DNA of 64,000 bases, taken from contig JABELC010000001.1 of the NCBI GenBank assembly GCA_028455995.1, positions 2,220,501 to 2,284,500 of the forward strand. Reading direction: 5' to 3'. Numbering within the stretch: position 1 is the first letter of the stretch; each line of letters starts with the position of its first letter. Below the pieces are notes generated by a model. It was given only the letters and a program-made list of their open reading frames with translations. It did not search any database and was not told the DNA's origin. The stretch is from Scleromitrula shiraiana (Eukaryota; Ascomycota; Leotiomycetes; Helotiales; Sclerotiniaceae). This document shows positions 23,356-36,300 of the stretch, piece after piece. Position numbers and translations under genes: made by a program.

Positions 23356-24330
23356 TAGAGGGGCATTTTTATGATCTTAGACCACGACAATAGCATTACA
23401 AAATAGAAAAAGCATGGATTTGGAGTAACAGATATGGTAATATGATGTTGTGCGCTTTGGGAAGCATGGAGTAAGGAATGATTTTGGGCATTTTGCTGGC
23501 GTTGAGCGTGTCTGGCATAGCATAGCATAGCATAGCAGCATAGCATAGCATTGCATGAAGATAGATAACAAGATTAGTATGCTTGAGGCATTGCCATTGG
23601 AGTGTTTAATGCACTTTTCAAGGAAATTAATGATTACGTGATCATAATCACATTGCCGTCGCTCGTACATATCAATTTCTTTTTCCGAAAAAAACTTTCG
23701 AAAACCAGCAACGATTCAACTAGCACTGCATAGTAAAAAGAAATTTAGTATAACCAATCTTTGAATGTAAGTGTCTCCTATTCCTCCTGATTATTATCTT
23801 ATATCCCTTCCATGAATTATATATTCTCTCAATGCAAGATCTCCCATCGCGCAACTCTCGGCTGTAGATCGACGAATCTTACTCCTCGATCCAACCCGAA
23901 TATATCGTCAGCATCAGCTTCAGCATCAGCATCAGCATACATACGGATCACTCTTAGCACTGGCTAATCAGTCAATAGCGCATGAAATCTCAAACCCCCA
24001 ACCCCCTCCTCCCTTTTCCCTGCCGTACCTGGGTTGCACACATGGGCCAAAGGCCAATTTTGTTTTAGCGCCCCCCTCCCCCCTCCGACTCTTCCTCTCA
24101 CTCTCACTCTTCTCCGCCCCTCTTTCGAGATTTCTAAGAAATCTCTACTTTAACCTATTTCAGACGCGAAGTAGGCTACGGGTTTCGAAAACCTTTCCCT
24201 CCTCCCCTCCAAGATCCGCGACCGTTGAACGGACGCAATTTCTTTTTCCTAAATGACTTCATCGTGATCTTCTACTGGCATTGCCAGCTCGGTTCACGAC
24301 CCGTAAAAGACCGGTAAAGGCCAAAGTGTA
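23356..24330. other. Gene-free stretch downstream of the MFS gene
   Basis: It includes a 5-bp repeat (CATAG)n at about 23514-23552 and a 6-bp CAGCAT-type repeat near 23905-23940. A pyrimidine-rich, GC-richer tract follows near 23990-24210 and resembles a fungal promoter, although no intact gene follows it. Confidence 0.5.
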
Positions 24331-25310
24331 GAATCAACACTATTCCCGTTGAAGATCTCAGCAAAAGGAGAAAGCAAACTGGATTCGAGAAGAATGCCAA
24401 GGACCGGTTCCTGATCAAGCAAAAGGTACAGGATCAAAACGGCTCGTTGAGATTACCACTATACCAGTCTATACCAGTTGAAGATCACAAGAAGAGAAAA
24501 CAGTTTGGATTCGTAAAGAATGCCAAGAGAGTAAAGCTATTGACCGATGGAGACATGAGATTCATAGTTCTTGCAAACGCAGACAAAGTTCTTCAAGACC
24601 GTTGTTAGGAATCACTATAGCAGGTGCAGCCTTGGCCCTAGTATATCTAGTTCTATGATCAATGAACATTATGCTAATCATTTAGACAATACTGACCACT
24701 TTGATAGTGATTATGCACTAGAACAGCTCTGGATTGGTATCCTGAAGACATCGCTGACAATTCCAGCCCTCAATTTATCGAATTCCGTTGGTTTCGTTGT
24801 TCGAATTCGCCTTGGAGATCACTCTCAATTCGTCCAGTCAGTACACTTCACTCTCAACAACTGCAGACTACCAGACTCTTTGGTGGACTTGGTTCGGATA
24901 CTCAACGAAACCAATTTCAAGCAAGTTCTTTATTTGGAGGTACACTTGGCCAAAATACTCAACAACACCAACAGCAACAACTAGCAGATATATTTGGAGG
25001 CATGAGCATGGGTTCCCTCTGTGAGATATGCTATGGATAGGCAGTTGTCTGCACAGATGGACTTGATGGGGTTGATCGAATTGCAGGACAGAAGACCGTG
25101 CGAGCGAATCTGGGTTTGATGGATTTCAGAGAGCCAACATGACATAAGAGCATACAGGCCGTCTAGACATAGAGTCGATGGACTTGATGGCAGAGGATCT
25201 ATTGATAATTTCAATGTTGCTTGTTTGTGGCACCTATGGTGGAAAAGCGTGAGGAATATCAACGGCACATGCGGCCATAGCAATACTGTATCTAGCTTCG
25301 CTCTCATATT
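24331..25310 (+). pseudogene. Decayed gene fragments, including a GLFG-repeat nucleoporin-like piece
   Basis: Translated DNA keeps coding character but jumps frame several times. About 24335-24607 is open without a start and contains a duplicated module: IPVEDLSKRRKQTGFEKNAK, then IPVEDHKKRKQFGFVKNAK. About 24878-25019 reads, in one frame, LFGGLGSDTQRNQF, SSLFGGTLGQNTQQHQQQQ and DIFGGMSMGS. This pattern of GLFG-like motifs spaced by Gln/Asn-rich linkers is typical of FG nucleoporins. Around 25030-25150 the pieces AQMDLMGLIELQDRRP and RANLGLMDFREPT lie in two frames. No continuous gene model was found. I read it as the remains of one or two genes; the nucleoporin identity is a tentative call from repeat pattern alone. 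Confidence 0.5.
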
Positions 25311-25360
25311 GTCACACTAAAAGGAGCATAGTTAAGAACTTGTTGATTGATCTATCTAGA

Positions 25361-25470
25361 GAGGGAGCGAAGCTCCCTCCATATATACTATGATATGACA
25401 CTAAGGGTGAGGAGCACCCTTAGTCATATCCAGTTGATCACCTGAAGTTGATCATGTGATCACATGATCA
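25361..25470. repeat. Cluster of three DNA palindromes
   Basis: Hairpin 1 (25361-25379) pairs GAGGGAGC with GCTCCCTC around a 3-nt loop. Hairpin 2 (25392-25430) pairs GATATGAC...TAAGGGTG with CACCCTTAGTCATATC around a 5-nt loop, with a 2-nt bulge. Palindrome 3 (25449-25470) is a perfect 22-bp inverted repeat, TGATCATGTGA and its complement with no spacer. All were checked base by base. They lie just after the decayed fragments and in no gene. Confidence 0.9.
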
Positions 25471-28400
25471 CATTATTTTCTGACACATATTCAATAAAAC
25501 ATCATACCCATCTACCTTTACAATACCGAGCGCTTTTATCCTACTTATAAGTACACTAGCTGGTGTTGAATGAGATTTTGACACCGCAATGTTTCGTTAT
25601 CATGACTTCACGATGCCTCTCATGTTAGTTGATGTACGTTGAGAATATCAATGGATACAACTTGTCACCCGATTTGCTTGAACCATAATGCATCGTTCGA
25701 ATCAACTTACCCAGATATAACTTTTGGCAGGTTTCCCTTCAACTCTCTCTTATGCAGTCTTTCCATTTTAAAATTCAGATTATCAAGTGTAATCAAATCT
25801 CGAATTGAATCTTCGAAGTTATTCTTTGGCTTTTTGAACTGAGATAATGCGATCCTCTTTGACTGTTCTGATGCAACTGTTAGAACAATATCTTTTCATA
25901 TATCATATTATTGTTTTTGATGAGAAATTTATTCAATGTTTCGGACAAACTAGTGTGTCGTATCGTCTCAAACACTTCATTGATTATCTTGAGTTACATC
26001 TCCACTTGTGAGATGAAAACCTGTTAGAGTTGAATGGAGTGATTCTGGAATAGAACACAAAAGATAGAAACTGGCTCTTGATAAATCAAATTTATTTTAC
26101 GATCATAACATTTTTCCACACTTCAAATAGTTGTAACTAACTATCACTAGTATTTGATTGTGGGGGGGGCATGTAAATTGATGAAAACTGTTCGTCGAGA
26201 AGGAAAAATTCCATACGGCGGTACGTTTCCCAAGAAAAAATATAAATGCCAGTGCTGACGGTTTTACGAATCGCGCATCCACGATGACCGATGATAATAC
26301 AAATGTTTAGGAAACATCTGTTGCAAATCTTGAGAGTAATCAACCCCCCGGGGGTGTGGTCAAAACCAGGATGCGGCAGCGTCTTGAAATTCTTCATTCC
26401 GCCCCGTCCCGTTTTTACGTGCCAGGATGAGCGGCTAGTATTGATACCCATAGCACCGTGATGTAATTTGGGGCTTTATGCGGTGAGTGAGATATGCAGT
26501 AATCAAACAATCTCTAGTGGGGAGTCTGACAACAGAAGTTTGTTGAGAATGATGAGAAATCTCCTTCAAAATGAAACTTAGATTTAAATGTACCAGTGGA
26601 TCACCATGGAGACCAATGAGCCGAAATGTTTCTCCAAGAGGATGTATAAAGTACATTCTGGTAGTACTGGAAAAGACAAATCTCCGTACTAGGAATGTTC
26701 CATGTCGACAGCGTGGGGGTAAAAAGATGGATTGTCTACATATGCATAGTCAAACACTAATTCTATTGGACAAGTTTGCGAGTGGTATAGAGTTTCTCGA
26801 AATGTACTTCGGCCGGATCCTGAGTATGAGCTCGTATTTCGATTTATTACACCCACAGTTAGGTATTCCCAGCTAGTTGGAAGTATAGTTATTTCAGCTT
26901 ATAACTCGGCGACTACAAGTGGTTACTGGCTGCATCAAGGCTGACAATGCTGACCTTGCTGACATTTTCACCGATACTTTACTGAACTAAGCGCGGTGCG
27001 AGCCGAATAACTCTCCTCCTTGTGGAGCCACGCCAATTTTTGGTTGTGACACAAATCTTCCATCGTAGGGCGCTCTCAGATCTTCGTAGTGGCCAATCGG
27101 AGATCTCGCAAGGACCGGGTGACTCTTACTTCTTTGTCAGGGATGAAATCCTCTTCGTACCAAACTGTCGGGCCTGACTCTGCTTACCATTAAGAGACCT
27201 TAAGTTTCACAATGCGAGTAAGAACTTAGAAACGATTCTGATTCGAAGGTATTGTCTAGAGAAAGCAGATGATGATCAGCAAACAACGAAATCTAGAACG
27301 AAAAAAAAGCACTACAATTTCCGTGCAACGATTGGTGTCGTATCGCTTCAAGAATATCATCCCGAGGTATGGTAAGCAGGTTGTTTCCCGAAAGTGAAGG
27401 CGAAGCAACACCGGCCGGTTTTCCTAGGGATCCTAGCCGAATTTTTATTGGTAATGGTGTTGAACTTCAATATATGATTGGTAACTTGCTGATTGCATAA
27501 TAATGAGATGTGGCGGTAGGGTTCTGCCAGACAGTAATTTATTGCAAATGAACTTATGACTTGGTCTTTCTAGAATAACCCGGAAGATGGTTCAAGAAGA
27601 CGGAAGGCTGCATATTCAAATTTAGAAGCACAAGACAGCCTTATATGTCTCAAATGGCGTTCTAGACCTGCGACATGCCGTTGGACTACAATTTACGATG
27701 ATTGTAAAGTGATGTCTTGATCAGAATTATCTCATACATTGAGAAAGATAATGTCTTGGGGAATACCGAGTTTCTTTCGGCAAGTTGTCTCTGTGCCGCG
27801 ATACACCAAATGCAGATACAGTTCCGATTCCATGGCCATGTATGCAGGTGGCTGCTTCCAGCCGATCTTGTTGTTACAGATTCCAATGTAGAATGATTTG
27901 CACAATAATAACAATCTAAATTGGAAGTCTGTACGTTTTTGGTCCCATGTTTAACAGCAAATTGGACTCCTATCTTTGCTCGTGATACCCTCAAGATCAA
28001 TGAAGAAGAATCATAGCTACACCCACGAATCACGGTCCCAGATATTTAGATCACAGAATTCTCCGCAACACGTTTCTTTTCCAGAATAATGGGGTCTTGG
28101 AGAAACAAATTCTGGTCTTGGGCTACCAAGTGAAATTTGGGCTGAATCGTAGTGGAGTCTTATATTGGTGTAATGATGCGTGATGAAGACGAATATAGCA
28201 ACTCGAGTTTGATTCTTCTCATTACGGAAAGAACCACAGCTAGATCCGAGCCTGCTCTCGGGTTGGTCCTATCCTTTCTCAAGAACAACTGTTCATGAAC
28301 GAAATAAGATGGGTGTGCCATGTGACACCTTTCAAAATCCCTGTATATTAGAACTCCAACTGGTTACCACTCTGTCGGGTCAAATAAACCCTGTTGTTAT

Positions 28401-31400
28401 TCTCGAGAAGGAATCTACTGTATGCGATACGAAGATTGCTGACGGGAATCTATTCTGTTTTGTGCACGCTCTAAAGAAACACTACGCAGAGCGGACCTTG
28501 AATAAGCAAGCTCTAATTTTTGTGACAGAAAATTATAAGCCCCACAGCGAAGCCAAGATAAATGATAAAATGAAGGGCTGCTCGAAGACTTTCGCGGCAA
28601 TAGCGACAAGTCGTATATAGCATCTCAAGCGCCTCAGGCGGGAGACGGTTATATGTGCCGACTAGGTAGATAGATAAATAGACCCAGAACTACCCTATTA
28701 CCAGTGACATGGTAATGTAGCTCTAGATTTTTCCTCTTTAAGGCGATAAAATGATATCATTAACCAAAGAATTGATTCTTTGGCAGGATTTTGTTGTGTG
28801 CAGCTAACGATCCATCCTCTCTAGCTTGTGCCGGCAATGATTCGTTTATTCGTTTATGGCCGAAATGAAACTGTGACATTTTGACAACCCCAGGCTTGCA
28901 AAGAAGAATTTGTATGCAGCTTGGTGCCATTCACCTATTCAAGACATGTTAAGGGATTTTTCGGGTCAGCAACAGAAAAAAAAGATACTGTCAAGGGAAG
29001 TTTTGAAGGGGAAAATCAAACAGTAGCGCCACTAATTGAACCCCCAGCCCACACCCATTTGAATCCAACCCTTGTGGTACAATGATGCTCCGGACATAAG
29101 GAGTAGGGATAAAATAGTTGTTGTTGAAATGTGGGTGAGACTAGAAGGAAACAGTTATACTGCAATAGAAATTAACATCCATAATAATAATATCTAGAAT
29201 TTGATTTAGCACGAAACTACCTATGTTCGGGGCTAGATCTATTTTGAGTAAGAAAATGATTTCCATTCAACATCTTGACCGTTATATTTATAATAGAATT
29301 CTGGAGACAATCTAGAAAGATCGATAGGAGTATATGTTGATGGCAAGATACATCTATATTTATGATAGTAGTAAGTAGTTAACAATTAGATCCCAATATT
29401 TGCTAGTATTTTGGCAGATGTTATGTAGCGTAATAAGAATATTCTACATGACCAAATTAAGTTATTTGGATATTTCTATGCCTCTCATGCAAATGCAGCT
29501 ACATGGCGTTCAAAATCCAGCTACATGTCGTTCAAAATCTCCTTCAAATAAACAATGAATCCTAATTAATAGTTACAAACAATAATATGTTACCAACAAA
29601 ATACTCGATTGTACTGTGGTAATGGTTGTTGGTATGGTAATACTACCTAGCTTGATATCTACCCCGATCTCTCAATTAAGTAATTGTGATTTTTAATTTA
29701 CAATACACTGACCCGAATTGAGTCAGTCTCCTGAGTAGATACCTAGGTAGATGGAAAGATATATAAATATCTGTGTGTTGCGGTTTACAAGTACATAGTA
29801 ATTGATTGCATTGCATGTATCTAGGTATATAAAAAATCATATTATAAGACCACATTGTCTTCCTTTCTTGTTATTCTCTTGGCTACTTAGTTCCTCTTCC
29901 TTTCTTCTTTTTGAAAAACGAATATATCGAATAATTTATAAGTCTCATACAATTTGTTTTCACCCTACCAAGTATCACAACTTAATCACTGTATCGCATC
30001 GTACTGTATCGCATCGTACTGTATCGCATCGTCGACGTGTACCACATATAGATACATACCCTACTATCCTCAATCATCAAAATTATCACCTGATTATAAT
30101 CATAATCACTACAATCTTGGAAGCATTGAGTTTCATTTCCCTCCGGCATTCTCCATCCACAATTGTATTAATTGTAACAAGAGAGAAACACCTGGAATCA
30201 CAAATCGAGGGCTTTTTTCTATCCCCTGAGCCAATTAGGAATTGTTGTAGGACAAAATTCATCGTTGGCTGTAGTACCAAGATCGAACGAACCACTCCGC
30301 TGCAGCAGTTACCCACTACATACGATACAATTTATACGATACATTGACTTAAAGTACATGTCTGATTCGAAAGTCTTTTCAATTGAGCATTGTTCTGGAT
30401 TCTTCAATCATTTTTGAAGCCTTTCAGAAGCGTATCAAAAATCAATACAAAATCTTTGCTCTCGAAGGAGGAAAGCCCAGATATATATGCCTCTTCTTTT
30501 CTCTATACCTAGGTATTATTATCTACAGGGCAACATACATACCTCACCATCAAGACATTATCTTAAGTATTATCCAATAGATACTCTTTAAGATAGACCT
30601 TGTTGAAACTTTACACGACTCCCGGTCACAGAAGCTATTTTCAATTTCGATATACAGTACTGTACGTACGTTATTGGAGCTATTATATATATACCTTGAG
30701 GAATAAGACCCCCGTGTACACTGGTTATCCACACACCATACAAATAGATCCACCCTACCACCATATATTGCCGGTAATCATCATTGGATTCTCGGAAATT
30801 TGGAAACGTCAATTCTCTTCAGGGCTACCATTAGTTTCTCCTTTCTTGCTACATGCAAATTCTAGGACTCAATTCGTTGCAAAACTTACAGTACAGTGCC
30901 TACCAACTGCAACTTGCTAAGGCACCAAGAAACCAAGGACCAAGGAGCTCACTATTCAAGTATTAAATGCCTGTGGATCAGAAATCTTACCAGGGCAATA
31001 GCAATTAGCAATTAACCCATTAAGCTCACGCTTCGGCCCATCGACATTATCGACCAGCGCCCCCCTAGTCCAGCCCAGTGCAGTGTCCCACGTTCTTCAA
31101 TCCTACCCTAAAAAGCTAAGAGGGAAAAGTAGGTATATGGAACCTTGGAGGGCTAAGAAAGTTAGAGCTACAGAATTAAAGGGATTAAAGAACTAAACCT
31201 CGGAAGCTCTGACTACATAATTCTCCCCCACAAGTCAGAAAACCCTACATATACGTACGTACGTACCCTCGTACCTTACGCCTTATACTGGTATACATAC
31301 CCTACATTACTACTGTAAGGCAAAAACGAGAAAAATAGCATTTGGCATTATCCGCGATTCTTACCAAATACCTACTTACATACTGTACTCTAAAGACGAA

Positions 31401-31863
31401 CTCCGGAAGAAACCTGGAAAAGACTACTCATACGTAACGAAAGATATTATAGACATTTCTTTCAAAATATAACTTACCGCTAGCCAGACAATAAGCAACA
31501 ACGGGCCTGCTTGGCAATAGTAATTTCCACCAGTGGACAATATACCATCTCATACCGTGGTGCACTCAAATTGACAACATCTCAACAACCACACTCGCTG
31601 GGCACTATATGGAACGAGGACAGTAACATTTAGGTGCTAAGGTTGGGTTTGAAGGAGCATTCGATCAGAAAGAAGCTAGGAAAGGGGAAATTATATTGTC
31701 TGCATGGCCTTATAGACTCTTGGAATTTGTTAAACCTCGCCAATTGACAGCATTTTACTGGAGAATCGATTCGACAATACTATAGGGTCTTTATTCTTCG
31801 TGATATAAAGGTGGCCTAAAGAAAGGAAGGATATTTGCGATAGGACCATTTGTTTGGACATAA
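25471..31863. other. 6.4 kb gene-free region
   Basis: No credible gene was found between the palindrome cluster and the methyltransferase. A copia-like tail (about 26930-26989) and a coding-looking 60-codon minus frame at 27732-27914 may be relics and are treated in the findings. A 103-residue frame at 28309-28620 shows no motif. A 15-bp repeat lies at about 29994-30034. Confidence 0.5.
29994..30034. repeat. 15-bp tandem repeat (TGTATCGCATCGTAC)
   Basis: About two and a half to three copies of the unit are visible in tandem. It lies in noncoding DNA. Confidence 0.85.
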
Positions 31864-33379
31864 ATGTCTTCAATGGTTCTGACTATGGCTATGCCTAACA
31901 ATGGGTGTGTGCTCTTTGATTCTCAATATAATTAATTTCGGGTGCTGATAGGCACATTCCAACTGCTTATATCTGCAAGAATGAAGCTTCCGAATAAATT
32001 ACAATCATTCACCACAACACCAATCTTGCATACATGCGCTGATTCGATGTTTTTGTAGATTATCTTCTATCGCTCCTCGTGGGCACACCGATATACCTCC
32101 CGACTACCTGGAGAATGGTCGTTTATACTGCGGATTTCGGTCCGGAAAATACATGTACCCAATTGATGAGGTGAATGCGCAAGCCTATATCTTTTTGGAA
32201 GTCCAGAATGTGAATGAAGCTAACAGCGGGGCAAATAGAGCGAGAAGGATCGCATGGACATTTTCCACAAATTCTTTTCAGTCGCGAGGAATGAACAACT
32301 ATACTCTATCAAATTCACTCCAAATTTCGATGTAGGGCCACGCATATTGGATCTAGGGACGGGAACGGGAATATGGGTAATCGACATGGCCGAGTAAGCA
32401 CAGAAACTTATACAAGCAACGCCATTGAAATATACGTAGGAATAGTACTGATCCTTTTTGTGGCATAGGAAACTTTATAAAAATGAAAGGTTACAAGTGG
32501 AGATTCAAGGTTGGGATCTAGCACTGATACAGCCTCAAGAGTAAGCATTCTCATTCTATCCTCAAAATTGCTAGGTATTCATTCATTATAGGATTTTTGA
32601 CACCACATCTTTCTTTCGCAGAGATATCGAATCACCTTGGCATGGGATAGAGGTAAATTCGTGGGACATGATACACATTCGAATGCTGGCTGGAAGTATA
32701 TCTAGTTGGCCCAATTTATATCAGAAGGTCTTCAGGTTAGGCATTTTTCTTTGACTACTATGCGTTTATTCACTAACGCCTAGTTCATAGACATCTAAAA
32801 CCAGGATTTGGTTGGCTTGAACATGTTGAGATAGATTTCTACCCACGCTGCGATGACGGCACTCTCCCACCTGGATCAGCACTTAACACATGGTGTCGAC
32901 TTCTTTTTGAAGCTACACAAGAAGCTGACCGGCCCTTAGCCTACAACACTGGGACACGAAAAATGCTTCGAGATCAAAACTTCACTGAGATCGAAGAAAA
33001 AATAATACAAATCCCTCTCAATCCTTGGCATAATGATCCTCGGCTTAAAGAGATTGGAAGATGGTACAATCTTGCACTTACTCAGGGAATTGAGGCCATG
33101 ACAATGGGACCCTTAACAAGAATAAAATCTTGGACGAAGGACGACGTAGACAGATTGTCTGAAGAAGTTAGAAGAGAAATCTGCTCTAGAAAATTCCATG
33201 TTTACAACAACATGTAAGTATAAAATGACCTTGAAATGTCATCTCCTAATATATTTTCATTCTCCTTCGATCTCCTGGTCACAATTCACTTCTATCATTC
33301 TTATATCAAATATTGTTGTACCTGTCTATTAATATACACATGTAGACATATCTGGACTGCACGAAAACCGCAAGCCTGA
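31864..33379 (+). CDS. SAM-dependent methyltransferase, UMTA/LaeA-like class
   Basis: The family transfers a methyl group from S-adenosylmethionine; members act on secondary metabolites or, like LaeA, influence their production. Seven exons fit in phase (31864-31904, 32059-32170, 32239-32393, 32469-32540, 32622-32735, 32791-33213, 33346-33379) for 316 residues, near normal length. Diagnostic features are PPDYLENGRLYCGFRSGKYM before the core, EKDRMDIFHKFFSVA, motif I ILDLGTGTGIWVIDMAE (87-103), WDLALIQPQ, the DMIHIRMLAGSI segment, YQKVFRHLKPGFGWLEHVEID, and a late GRWYNLALTQGIEAMTMGPLTR block. Intron ends are canonical, with branch sites such as GCTAAC. The first exon is only 41 nt and the least certain; its phase fits exon 2 exactly. 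The gene lies in a gene-free region, with no recognisable biosynthetic genes nearby. The substrate is unknown. Confidence 0.9.
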
Positions 33380-36300
33380 GATCAATATCTTAACATTCGC
33401 TCGATCGTATTTTCCCTGAAAATGGGGCCTTACAGTACAAATCTCATCAGACACTGTACAAAAATCAACTACATTAAATCCGCCTCTCAATTAGATGTCC
33501 ATTATCGAGGCGGGTGAAAAACTTTGGAAGAAATCAAATGCGCGCGCATACAATGTACACCTAAGCGCCTGATAGAATCTAGAAGAACAAGCGTTGCGTT
33601 CTAATTCTAACGGGCCGGACAATACTAAGATAGATCTGCGAAGGATTGAGAAAATGACAGGTAGAGGCCGAAAGCACTCGTACATCGATTCTCATAGGAC
33701 GGATAAGGGAAGGGGCGGTCCGAAGCGTATCATTCCTGGAAGGAATCTTATCATCGATTGGTTAAACACAGCAGGCTGCTGCTCCCAGGATTTCGGGTCA
33801 AGCTTGCCTAAACATTGAAAGTAGTTACACAGAACATAACAATATGTTACATGAAATTAGGAGGCGCAGCACGACATGAACCCGACAATTTTTGAACTGC
33901 ATGCTACGCTGCAATTCTCAGCACCGAATGAGGAGTGGTCTTATGACGTGTCGCTTCTGTGGTTTAAAAGCGAAAAGGAATGAGCTGGCCGTTGCACAAC
34001 TCACCTGGGCACGAAGGGTTACATTGGGTTAATTTCGAAGGTTGCACACTACTGAATGCGAATTTCGAATTGGCTCGTTCCAGTTGAGCAACAACCCGAG
34101 CCAGAGAAACCGAGATCATGGTAGCGAGCATCAACAATAACGAATAACAAAGTATGAAACGGATTGCCATGCCTACATAGGTACAGCATTTCGGGGCGAA
34201 AGACAAAGAGCAATCTCCTTCATTCCATTCCACTTGACACCAATTTTGTCCTAATTTCCGAATGTCAGATTTTGAAAAATTTGTCAAGGATTTGATGAAT
34301 TTTCAATTATTCAATCTGAGTCGCGGGGTACCGGTTAGAAGCATTATGGTACGGCGTTGCGGCACGTTATCTGTTTTGGGAATGACCTGCAGTGTTTGAC
34401 GATATACCCCATGCATTACAATGCATTTGTTCTTGGTTACTGTCTTTTTTTAAAATGTTGGAGGACTTTTATTTGCATTTGGTTTTTGTTACCACCAGTA
34501 CGAATTTTGGCCTTCAACAATTGTTGAAGAATAAATACATATGCATAAATATATGGCATCAAGATGTGATGGAGCTGTTAAAAACTATGTATCTGTTATA
34601 TGTTTGACCTGGTCGTGTGCTTTCTTTTAATTTTCTAGCTGGTATTGCTTACCTGCTTATAGTGTGTACCAATATACTTTTGTATCTAGAGAGTTGCATT
34701 ACATGTGGATGGATACATACCTACATACTTACATACCAAATATACATACCTTGCATACGCTATATATAAATATCCACGCAATTTTATCTGTTATCTACAC
34801 GTGGGACTTCCCCCGCTACTGTGCGATTGATCCTACTCCCTCGATGGGTTGATTGGTTGGGCGTCTATGATATAGTACGTTGCACGAACTTTGATTTGTT
34901 TCTATTACATAATTCTATCCATACAAATACACGCTCATTGTTACGTATATATTTGCGGACCGCATCATACCGAGATCATCACCGAGAATGAAAGAAGAGC
35001 GCGGAAAAGAAAGGTAGCCTGGGGGTGGGATTTATCTTTCTAGGAGCGTTGGCTGATTTGTACAGTGTTACCATTAGGTATGCTTATCTTTATGGTATAT
35101 TGATGCATTGATTTGTTTTTCGCTGATCAATTCTTATTGTATTGGGGTCATATTCTTCGACATGTCGATGTATATGCGCTACAGCTACTTACATACTCGA
35201 GTAGTAGATCCTTTCCAGCGTTCCGCGTAGTATATCATACATTGACCATGCAATGGTGATTTAAGTTTTTGTCTTGATAATTTAGATACACAATACGTGG
35301 ACCTAAGTAGAATGACGGTATTTGACATATGATAAGGGGTTAATTTAGAATGGTGTGTATTTTATTTATATATTTCGAAATATTCTTCTCTGGTTTCATT
35401 CGAATTAACAGATGCATCCAATGAGGTGTTTGAGATAAAACTCAAAGTATTTATCGTCTTGAATTCTTTCTAACTCAAATATCTGTTTCCTCTCCGAGAG
35501 TTGTCTCTTACTTCTTGGTGGTTCATACTCAGATTTGTTGTCTTGCTATAGTATCCACATATTGTAAAGAATATCTTTTCCCAGAAAGAAAGTAGTTTTA
35601 CTTTTAGTGCCCCTTTTCGCTAGTAGTCTTCACTCTCATCTTATCCTACTGGTTTATTCACCTTCTTGAGACGATAACCTATCTGCCTAGGCACTGACAC
35701 TCAGATATGCCATGTCTTGGGTGCGCACTTACCTCAAGGAGAAGAGTGAGCATCTATTTCTTCCAATATATCGATATAAATAAAGTCGTATTGTTCCAAT
35801 TTCATCTGGTCTATTTTCAGCCTAGAACATGATTTCAATTCACTTATCACTCATCCCCTTTTCAATCGTCTGGACCCATTCAATAGCTTAAAGCAACAGC
35901 GTCAAAAACTCCTGGTGGGAACATGGAAAGGCAGATAGCATGTATATACTTTAGTAAAGATTGAAGCGAACAATGTTTTATATACCAAAATTCAATATCA
36001 TATATCGTGGCGTAAGATATCCAATGTAGATTTTTGGTATGTGTCTTTCGCTAGAGATATCACATTACGTTTTAAGCATACAATCGCCAGATATTAGGCT
36101 TTTGATGCAGCGTCTAATTCAGTTTCATGTAAGATCTTCTCATCTTGACTCTATTGACCTCCGTCTATTTCTATATTTCAAGGTTCTTTCCCATTTGAGC
36201 AGTGGTATTGAACATATTGAAGCAAACTTCGTCCTCGGTTGCTCTTGTGTCGCCTCGAATGGCATGGCTGCCGATCGAAAAGATAGGTTTTATTGGAGGG

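Noticed and set aside
24571..24984. 137-codon plus frame
   Set aside because: It is the longest open frame over the nucleoporin-like relic but not the frame that carries the FG repeats; its sequence has no domain.
28309..28620. 103-codon plus frame
   Set aside because: It has an ATG but no recognisable motif, no conserved splice context and sits in gene-free DNA; evidence is too weak for a gene call.
33964..34287. 107-codon minus frame with one hydrophobic segment and several cysteines
   Set aside because: It looks superficially like a small secreted or membrane protein, but the hydrophobic stretch is central, there is no signal peptide at the start and no supporting context.
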